Shown here one piece after another: positions 56,940 to 64,000 of a stretch of DNA of 64,000 nucleotides. The position numbers were made by a program, and so were the translations under genes. The notes beneath the pieces were generated by a model. It did not search any database. It saw only the letters and a program-made list of their open reading frames with translations, and was not told the DNA's origin. The stretch is taken from positions 62,001-126,000 of the forward strand of contig NZ_JACHXD010000015.1 in NCBI RefSeq assembly GCF_014191875.1, written 5' to 3'. Source of the DNA: Pseudoduganella violacea. GTDB taxonomy: Bacteria > Pseudomonadota > Gammaproteobacteria > Burkholderiales > Burkholderiaceae_D. How positions within the stretch are numbered: the stretch's first letter is position 1; every line of letters begins with the position of its first letter.

Positions 56940-58040
56940 CTAGTCGGAGCCACCGGTGCTGGCCATCAATGCGGCGTCGGCGGTCTGTCCTGCCGCTGCC
57001 AGCGTGGTTGGCGCATCCTTGCCCAGCACCAGGCGCAGATCGATGGCTTGCAGCTTGTCGCTCGCTTCCAGCGCGGCTTTGCCTTGCAGCGCGCTTTGCA
57101 GTTCGGCGGCCTGGCTGGCGTAGCCGGGACCGTACTGGATGGTGGTGAGCTGCTGGCGGTAAGGCTTGTCGTTGCTCAGACGGTCGACTGGAATTCCAGC
57201 CAGCACCAGCACTTCGCGGAAGCGCTTGGCCATGCCATTGGCGCCGTTGCCGTTGGCGACCTCGATGCGGGCGCGGCGCGTGGCGGCGCTGGCGGCGGCG
57301 CTGGGTGCTGCCGCCTTGGCAACTGACGGCAGAACCATCGGCAGGGTGGTAACGACGGGGCGCAACTTCAGCTCATACACATTCGGTTTCAGCTCCACCA
57401 GCTCCATGCGGCTGGTGCGGTGCAGCTGACCCGCGTCTGGCGTGGCGCTGACTTCACTCGCAGGCGGCGCGACGTTTTCCGGCGCGGGGACGGGCGATTG
57501 CGGCTGTGTCCTGATGGCCGCCGCCAGCGCCGCCGCTTCCGCTTGCCCATTTTCGCGCGCGGCAGTTTCGGCCAGTTGCAGGTTCTCGAATGCCTTGGGG
57601 CCGGCGCCCAGCGCCATGGCCTTGCGCAGCGTGCCGATGGCGCCTTCATAGTCGCCCATCAGGTATTGCACGTAACCGAGATTGGTCTGCGGCTGGGCTT
57701 CGCCCGGATAGTCGGCCGCCACGGCTTGCAGCTGCAGGCGAGCGTCCTCCAGCCGGCCTTGGCGTGCCTCGATGGCGGCGACGGCGGTGCGCGCTTCCAG
57801 CTGGCGCGGGTCGAGGGCCAGCGACTGCGCGTACGCGCCCAACGCGAGACTGAGCTGGCCGCGCTCCTGGTGGTAGCGCCCGAGCCGGTTCCAGGTGCCG
57901 ATTTGGTTGCCGGCGCGCGTGCCCTGGTCGATGCGCAGCACGGGCTGCATGGTCAGCTCCTGGCGTGCGGGCGGCGTGCTGCAGGCGCCGATCAGGCCGC
58001 AGCCGGCGATGGCGAAGGCGATGGGTTTGAGTTTGTTCAT
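56940..58040 (-). CDS. TadD-like TPR lipoprotein with LytR_C domain
   Basis: A 366-residue lipoprotein: lipobox LIGAC (Cys20), then tetratricopeptide-like helices at about 45-170 (GTWNRLGRYHQERGQLSLALGAYAQSLALDP in parts), an Ala/Pro linker, and a C-terminal LytR_C-like domain (about 258-320, ARIEVANGNGANGMAKRFREVL then LAGIPVDRLSNDKPYRQQLTTIQYG). The TPR part fits TadD, the outer-membrane pilotin of Tad pili that helps secretin assembly. The LytR_C fusion is unusual for textbook TadD and could bind envelope polymers. It lies 12 bases after tadC. Confidence 0.88.
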   Translation of the reverse strand: MNKLKPIAFAIAGCGLIGACSTPPARQELTMQPVLRIDQGTRAGNQIGTWNRLGRYHQERGQLSLALGAYAQSLALDPRQLEARTAVAAIEARQGRLEDARLQLQAVAADYPGEAQPQTNLGYVQYLMGDYEGAIGTLRKAMALGAGPKAFENLQLAETAARENGQAEAAALAAAIRTQPQSPVPAPENVAPPASEVSATPDAGQLHRTSRMELVELKPNVYELKLRPVVTTLPMVLPSVAKAAAPSAAASAATRRARIEVANGNGANGMAKRFREVLVLAGIPVDRLSNDKPYRQQLTTIQYGPGYASQAAELQSALQGKAALEASDKLQAIDLRLVLGKDAPTTLAAAGQTADAALMASTGGSD

Positions 58041-58052
58041 GATGGATTCCTT

Positions 58053-59009
58053 TCAGTTGCCTTCACCGCCCATGCCGGGCAGCAGAACACGATAGATTTG
58101 CAGGAAAGCTGGCCCCATCAGCACCACCAGCAGCGAGGGGAAGATGAAGAAAATCAGGGGGAAGAGCAGTTTCAGCGCGATCTTGGCCGCCGCTTCCTCG
58201 GCGCGCTGGCGGCGCCGCGTGCGCAATTGGTCCGACTGCACGCGCAGGGAGTCGGCGATGCTGGTGCCGAAGCGTTCGGCCTGGATCAGCATGGCCACCA
58301 GCGCATCCACATCCTCCACCCCGGTGCGCAGGGCCAGATTGCGCAGCGCCTTCTCCTTGCTCAAGCCGGCGCGCAGCTCCAGCGTCACCAGATTCAGCTC
58401 GTCGGCCAGCACCTCGCTTTTCAGGCCGATTTCCTGCGCCACGCGCTGCAAGGCCGCGTCCATGGCCAGACCGGCTTCCACGCAGACCATCATCAGGTCC
58501 AGCGCATCGGGGAAGCTTTCGAAAATCTCCAGTTGGCGCCGCCGCACCGACATATTCAGCACCACATTCGGCAGATAGTAGCCAATGGCGGCCGACAGCA
58601 GAAGCCAGAACAGCAGGGTGTTGCCGCTGGCCTTGGAACGCATCACGGCTAGCGCGAAGTAGGCGACCAGCGGCAGCAGCACGGCCAGCGCCGTCTTGGC
58701 GGAGAAGAACAGCGCCGGCGCGGACGGATGGCGCAGACCCGCGTTCATGAAGCGGGTGCGCAGTGCCGAATGCTCCCAGTCCGTGGGGTTGGCCGAGAGC
58801 TTGGCCAGCGGCGCGGTCAGCTGCGCCAGACGCGCGGCCAGGGTTGGACCCTGGCTGTGGCCCTTGCCGGAGCGCGCGCCGCCGTTGCCGGTAACGGCAT
58901 CCAGGCGCTGTTGCACCGGGTCGCTGTTGAAGCGGCTCAGCAGGGCCATCGCGCCGCCGAACACGGCCAGGAAGAGAACTCCGAGGAAACCGATCTGCAT
59001 CATGCTCAT
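58053..59009 (-). CDS. tadC: Tad pilus inner-membrane protein TadC
   Basis: A 318-residue GspF/T2SF-domain inner-membrane platform protein. Three or four membrane helices flank the F domain, with the diagnostic LEIFESFPDALDLMMVCVEAGLAMDAALQRVAQEIG, QRAERFGTSIADSLRVQSDQLRTRRRQRAEEAAAKIALKLLFPLIFFIFP in pieces. TadB and TadC form the platform on which pilin is extracted and polymerised. It follows tadB by 18 bases and precedes the TadD-like gene. Confidence 0.93.
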   Translation of the reverse strand: MSMMQIGFLGVLFLAVFGGAMALLSRFNSDPVQQRLDAVTGNGGARSGKGHSQGPTLAARLAQLTAPLAKLSANPTDWEHSALRTRFMNAGLRHPSAPALFFSAKTALAVLLPLVAYFALAVMRSKASGNTLLFWLLLSAAIGYYLPNVVLNMSVRRRQLEIFESFPDALDLMMVCVEAGLAMDAALQRVAQEIGLKSEVLADELNLVTLELRAGLSKEKALRNLALRTGVEDVDALVAMLIQAERFGTSIADSLRVQSDQLRTRRRQRAEEAAAKIALKLLFPLIFFIFPSLLVVLMGPAFLQIYRVLLPGMGGEGN

Positions 59010-59027
59010 GGCTGTCTCCTTCGCGCT

Positions 59028-60005
59028 TTAAACGTGGATGCGGATGATCTTGCGCATCAGCAGAACACCGAGGAACATCAGGAAGGCGGCCATGCCCAGC
59101 ATCTTGCGGCCGCCCGGATCGGTGTATAGCACTTCGAGGAATTGCGGGCTGGTGAGCTGGATCATGAGCGCCGCGCCGAAGGGCAGCAGGCCCAGAACCC
59201 AGGCCGACATGCGGCCCTCGGCCGACAGCACGCGCACCTGGCCCATCAGCTTGATGCGGGCGCGGATGATGGCGCTGATATTGTCCAGCAGCTCGGCCAG
59301 ATTGCCGCCCGTTTCGCGCTGGATCAGCACCGCGATCACGAAGTAGCGCAGGTCGGTGCTGGGGACGCGGGTGGCGAGGTTCATCAGCGCGTCCGTCATC
59401 GAGATGCCGAAGTTGACCTCATCGAAGGCGGTGCGGAATTCTGCGGCGATGGGATCGCGCATCTCGTCGCCTACCATCTTCATGGCGGTGGGGAAGGCGT
59501 GGCCGGCGCGCACCGCGCGGCCGATCAGGTCCAGCGCGTCGGGCAACTGCTGGTCGATATGCTCCAGCCGCTTGGCCTTGGCGCGCACGATCATCAGCAT
59601 AGGCAGGCAGGCCGCGCCCAAGGCCAGTGGCAGCAGCATCAGCAGCGGCAGGTGCAGCCACAGGCCCAGGCCGACGGCGGACGCAAAGCTGAGCGCCGTC
59701 AGACCGAGCAGGTCGGCCACGCTCCAGGCCAGGCCGGACTGCTCCAGCAGCCGGTCCAGCTGGCCGATGCGCGGAATTTCCAGCAGCAGGCGCTGCATGG
59801 CGGGCGACTGGGCCAGCAGGCGCTGCTTGATCATGGAGTTGTTCTGCTGGCCGCCATGGCTGCCGGCCGACATCATGCGCAGACGGCGCGCCACGCGTTC
59901 CGCCTCCGGTCCCTTGGACGAGTTCCAGCTCAGGTAAATGCCTTCGATCAGCAGCACCACGGCCACGAAGACCACGATGCCGGTGATGTAGTAGAGGTAG
60001 TCCAT
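59028..60005 (-). CDS. tadB: Tad pilus inner-membrane protein TadB
   Basis: A 325-residue GspF/T2SF-domain protein of the TadB type. It starts MDYLYYITGIVVFVAVVLLIEG with GGAG 8 bases upstream; an earlier in-frame start overlaps tadA by 60 bases with no ribosome site. The F domain reads DQQLPDALDLIGRAVRAGHAFPTAMKMVG then DLRYFVIAVLIQRETGGNLAELLDNISAIIR in parts. It is coupled to tadA (4-base gap) and precedes tadC, the standard Tad order. Confidence 0.92.
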   Translation of the reverse strand: MDYLYYITGIVVFVAVVLLIEGIYLSWNSSKGPEAERVARRLRMMSAGSHGGQQNNSMIKQRLLAQSPAMQRLLLEIPRIGQLDRLLEQSGLAWSVADLLGLTALSFASAVGLGLWLHLPLLMLLPLALGAACLPMLMIVRAKAKRLEHIDQQLPDALDLIGRAVRAGHAFPTAMKMVGDEMRDPIAAEFRTAFDEVNFGISMTDALMNLATRVPSTDLRYFVIAVLIQRETGGNLAELLDNISAIIRARIKLMGQVRVLSAEGRMSAWVLGLLPFGAALMIQLTSPQFLEVLYTDPGGRKMLGMAAFLMFLGVLLMRKIIRIHV

Positions 60006-60009
60006 GGCA

Positions 60010-61368
<1,359 letters not shown>

Positions 61369-61405
61369 GATGTGTTCTCCTTGGCTCTATCGGGTTGGGG
61401 CGGCT

Positions 61406-62569
61406 TTAAGCGCGCTGCAGGATGCGGGACAGCCAGCCGCGCGATTCCGCCGCCGTGTCGCCGGCCAGCTCGCGCGCCATGTCCTGCAAAGCCTTGGACA
61501 CGGGAGAGTTGCGCTGCAGCTGGAGAATCGGCACGCCCTGGTTGACGGAAGCCGCGGCGGCCTCGTAGTGGTTGGGAATGGTGCGGAACATGGTGGTGCC
61601 GTAAGCCTGCTCGCAGTCGCGCAGGCGGATTTCGCCGCTATTGGCGTAGCGGTTCACGATCAGGTGGATCTTGTCCTTGCGGTAGTCGAGCGAACGGAAC
61701 ACGCTCAGCAGGCGCTTGCCGTCGCGGATATACGGCAAGGTGGCTTGCAGGATGGGGAAGATCATGTCGGCCTGGTCCAGCGCGCGCACGCTGATGGCGT
61801 CCAGGCTGCGGCCCACGTCGAGCAGGATGAAGTCGTAGTGCTGGCGCGCCAGCTTGAGCAGCACGTCGATATGCTCGGGGTGCACATCGTTGGCCTGGGT
61901 CGGGTCTTCCGGCGCGGCCAGCACGCCGAAGTTCGGCGTCACCGGCACCATGCTCGACGCCAGGAAGGACGCGTCCAGGCGATGGATCTGCTGCGAGAGC
62001 TGGGCCAGGCTGGCGGCCGGCTTCTGGTCGGAGACGAACAGCGAGGCGTCGCCGAACTGCAGATTCAGATCGAACAGGGCGACGCGCTTGTTTTCGGCGG
62101 CGGCCAGGGCATAACCCAGGTTGGTGGCCAGGAAGGTGGCGCCGCTGCCGCCCTTGCAGGAGACGAAGGCCAGCACCTTGCCCTGGGAGCGGTTGTTGAT
62201 ATTCAGCTTGTCCTCGATGCGGCGCACGGCGACATGCAGCTGGCCGGCGTCGGCCGGCAGCGGCAGCACCTCGCGCACGCCGGCACGCATGGCTTGCAGC
62301 AGGAATTCCGGCGTCTGCAACTGGCACAGCACGATGCTGGCCATGCCGGGGTGCTGGATGCCCAGGCTTTCCAGGCGTTCGAATTCGGCGGGACTGAGCG
62401 CGGGTTGGGCCACGATCAGCAGCGCGGGCGCCTGCATGGCTTCCATCGCTTGCAGCTTGTCCAGCGAGCCGTTGACCACGTCCACCTGGTCGGTGATGCT
62501 TCGTTCGCGCAGCACGCGCGCGATCTCGAACAGCAGTTTCTCATTGGCTGAGACGACGGTGATTTTCAT
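61406..62569 (-). CDS. cpaE: Pilus assembly protein CpaE/TadZ
   Basis: A 387-residue ParA/MinD-like protein that positions the Tad pilus at the pole. A receiver-like N-terminal domain (1-125) has no phospho-acceptor motif. The ATPase domain begins KVLAFVSCKGGSGATFLATNLGYAL; the deviant Walker A is CKGGSGAT rather than KGGxGKT, so the second lysine is absent, as often seen in CpaE/TadZ, and ATP hydrolysis may be weak. Downstream are FDLNLQFGD and LLDVGRSLD. It is 19 bases after the TadE-like gene. Confidence 0.93.
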   Translation of the reverse strand: MKITVVSANEKLLFEIARVLRERSITDQVDVVNGSLDKLQAMEAMQAPALLIVAQPALSPAEFERLESLGIQHPGMASIVLCQLQTPEFLLQAMRAGVREVLPLPADAGQLHVAVRRIEDKLNINNRSQGKVLAFVSCKGGSGATFLATNLGYALAAAENKRVALFDLNLQFGDASLFVSDQKPAASLAQLSQQIHRLDASFLASSMVPVTPNFGVLAAPEDPTQANDVHPEHIDVLLKLARQHYDFILLDVGRSLDAISVRALDQADMIFPILQATLPYIRDGKRLLSVFRSLDYRKDKIHLIVNRYANSGEIRLRDCEQAYGTTMFRTIPNHYEAAAASVNQGVPILQLQRNSPVSKALQDMARELAGDTAAESRGWLSRILQRA

Positions 62570-62587
62570 TTCAACCTCCCGCTTTCA

Positions 62588-63109
62588 TTAATCGTTAAAA
62601 CCCAGGCTTTCGGCGTGCATCGTGACTTTAGCCACCGGCAGGGCGATGTTCAGGAAAGTGAACAGCTTTACCATCGGCACATAGGTCACGTTTTCCAGCG
62701 CCACGCTGACGCTGTAGATGCATTGGTCGGCACGCGTGATATCGGAGCAGGCCGACATATTGTCGCCAGGGCTGGACGGCAGTGTGCTGACCTCGTTGCC
62801 CGCGGCGTTCAGGTAGCGGATGACGATATTGCTGGCCGTGATTTCGTCGCCGGCCGGCACGCTGCTGCCGCCGAACAGGGCTTCGGTCTTGATCGCGCTG
62901 CCCTGGTCGACCCAGCGGATCACCGCTTCGCGCGCGCCGCGGCGGCTCACTTCCTGCATGGTGTTGTACAGATAGAGTATGCGGCCCAGTTCCAGAATGC
63001 CTAGCACGATGGTCAGGAAGATCAGGCAGAGCAGGCCGAATTCGACGGCGGCCGCGCCGCGCTGGCGTTGCAGCGGCGTGGAACGGCGTATGGTGGAGAA
63101 AGTGTTCAT
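62588..63109 (-). CDS. TadE-family pilus protein
   Basis: A 173-residue minor pilin-like protein with one N-terminal membrane helix after RQRGAAAVEFGLLCLIFLTIVLGILELGRILYLYN, the TadE motif (Gly-Ala-Ala-Ala-Val-Glu-Phe), and a small cysteine-containing periplasmic domain (SACSD, ADQCIY). It is the second of two TadE proteins in this cluster, so the pair probably acts as TadE and TadF minor pilins. It precedes cpaE by 19 bases. Confidence 0.9.
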   Translation of the reverse strand: MNTFSTIRRSTPLQRQRGAAAVEFGLLCLIFLTIVLGILELGRILYLYNTMQEVSRRGAREAVIRWVDQGSAIKTEALFGGSSVPAGDEITASNIVIRYLNAAGNEVSTLPSSPGDNMSACSDITRADQCIYSVSVALENVTYVPMVKLFTFLNIALPVAKVTMHAESLGFND

Positions 63110-63119
63110 CGCGTTCGCC

Positions 63120-63584
63120 TCACAGCATGTAGCGCATGGTGGTGCGCGGGGTCAGCGTCACGTTGCGCGAGGCGCTGCCGATCATGAAGGGAATCAGCTC
63201 GCCGATCTTGACCTGGTAGCTGACGATTTCCACCCGCACGCCACCCGGTGCGGTGCCGTCGGTGCAGGTGCCGTCGGCGTAGGCGCTGGTCAGGCAGGTC
63301 ACGGTGACGTTGGCGCTGCTGAAGCTCGGAACGCCGGCGCTGGCGGCGGCATTCACTACGATGGCCTTGGCGGCCGCCACACCCTGCGAGGAGATAGTGG
63401 CGGTGGGCGCCACGCTCAGGGTACGCGCGCCGTCGCGCGTGGCCTTGGTCAGCGCGTCGAAGTACCAGAAGGCGCGGCCCAGTTCGAAGGTGCCGGCCAG
63501 CAGCGTCATGAGCAGGGTCAGCACGATGCCGAATTCGACGGCGGCGGCGCCTTGCTGGCGGCGGGAAGCGAAGGTCTTGTTCAT
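63120..63584 (-). CDS. TadE/TadF-family pilus protein
   Basis: A 154-residue minor pilin-like protein: RQQGAAAVEFGIVLTLLMTLLAGTFELGRAFWYFD forms the TadE membrane motif, then a short periplasmic domain with one Cys pair (VTCLTS, GTCTDG). ATG 63582-63584 gives the natural MNKTFASRRQQG start; a GTG three codons earlier shares GTGA with the stop of the upstream gene, so coupled translation from either is possible. It is 10 bases before the second TadE gene. Confidence 0.88.
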   Translation of the reverse strand: MNKTFASRRQQGAAAVEFGIVLTLLMTLLAGTFELGRAFWYFDALTKATRDGARTLSVAPTATISSQGVAAAKAIVVNAAASAGVPSFSSANVTVTCLTSAYADGTCTDGTAPGGVRVEIVSYQVKIGELIPFMIGSASRNVTLTPRTTMRYML

Positions 63585-63589
63585 GGCGG

Positions 63590-64000
63590 TCACCGGTACA
63601 GTTTCACTTCGGAGGTGGGAACCGGCTCGATCAAGCCGGTGAATTCCAGGTCCAGCGAGCCGCCGCCGCTGAAATCGGCCTTGGTCTTCATGAAGAACTT
63701 GCCGACGCCGACGGCGGTCATCTTGCCGCAGGAGGCGGGACCAACCGGCGCCGTGCGGCAGTCGATCAGCACTAGGTTCAGGATGCGGCGGTTGGCCTGC
63801 GCTCCAGCGCCGCCCGAGGTGTAGTAGTTGGCGTCGCCGGTCTGGTTGTACGGCGCCGGGTCGGAGCTGGCGTCGAAGCCGCTGCCCACCGAAGTCGGAT
63901 ATTTGGCGGTGTCGAAGTACATAGTGCTCGAATTCGAGGAGTACATCGGCTTCAGATTGGCCTGGCTGGGCGTGATCCGCGTACCGGCCTTCGGTGGACT
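63590..64000 (-). CDS. TadG-like pilus assembly protein, C-terminal part (5' end beyond window)
   Basis: A reading frame open at the window edge encoding at least 136 residues and ending SGGGSLDLEFTGLIEPVPTSEVKLYR, with RRILNLVLIDCRTAP and ANYYTSGGAGAQA. Position, directly before two TadE genes in a Tad operon and on the same strand, and the C-terminal character match TadG-like proteins, but the N-terminal TadE-like helix and possible vWA domain lie outside the window. Two cysteines (DCRTAP, ASCGKM) are visible. Start and domain assignment are therefore uncertain. Confidence 0.75.
   Translation of the reverse strand, partial: SPPKAGTRITPSQANLKPMYSSNSSTMYFDTAKYPTSVGSGFDASSDPAPYNQTGDANYYTSGGAGAQANRRILNLVLIDCRTAPVGPASCGKMTAVGVGKFFMKTKADFSGGGSLDLEFTGLIEPVPTSEVKLYR

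Overview
The window is dense, GC-rich chromosomal DNA from a Gram-negative betaproteobacterium, most likely an Oxalobacteraceae member of the Massilia/Duganella group. That placement is inferred from the OmpR/EnvZ pair of the Burkholderiales RisA type, the DapC-DapD-DapE lysine route, an RFN-controlled ribB, a Tad pilus locus and overall gene style; no rRNA or tRNA gene is visible to confirm it. About 59 protein genes were called, most with tight spacing or ATGA/GTGA overlaps.

Layout. 1-2.8 kb (minus): an ECF42-type sigma factor operon (VOC protein, two DGPF/YCII proteins, sigma factor cut by the window edge) with a candidate self-recognised promoter. 2.9-5.0 kb (minus): envZ and ompR. 5.2-12.6 kb (plus): a small secreted protein, an orphan FapA/DUF342 protein and two tandem Ntn-hydrolase acylases of the penicillin/AHL acylase family. 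12.6-17.5 kb: CoA transferase, HDOD protein, solitary CheW, ABC-F ATPase. 17.5-24.3 kb (mostly minus): prmB and the lysine/diaminopimelate genes dapE, yffB-like, dapD and dapC, interrupted by a pilU-like ATPase and an opposite-strand methyltransferase. 24.4-29.1 kb: DUF4153 membrane protein, a MerR regulator facing a small membrane protein through a MerR-type promoter, VOC and RibD-like proteins, and an M19 dipeptidase lacking one usual metal ligand. 29.2-36.6 kb: an RhlE-type helicase, an MlaE-MlaD-lipoprotein operon without ATPase, a LysR/MFS divergent pair, and ribB with an FMN riboswitch. Three copies of a palindromic repeat sit in the gaps between convergent genes here.

36.6-47.7 kb: M16 protease, SRPBCC protein, then an AraC regulator divergent from a three-gene operon (alkylglycerone-phosphate-synthase-like flavoprotein, GlpD-like dehydrogenase, FGGY kinase) that looks like a glycerol-ether or polyol pathway; then a VapBC-like toxin-antitoxin cassette and a frameshifted gene of unknown family. 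47.8-54.8 kb: a receiver-PAS-GGDEF cyclase, and an amino-acid catabolism group (PLP aminotransferase, RidA, EamA exporter, threonine-dehydratase-like enzyme, divergent MocR regulator). 54.8-64 kb (minus): the distal part of a Tad/Flp pilus operon (pilin-like or TadG-like protein cut by the edge, two TadE proteins, CpaE, TadA, TadB, TadC, a TPR-LytR_C lipoprotein) ending with a large Ig-like lipoprotein.

No CRISPR array, prophage, insertion sequence or rRNA/tRNA was seen. All assignments come from reading sequence and motifs; no database search was run.
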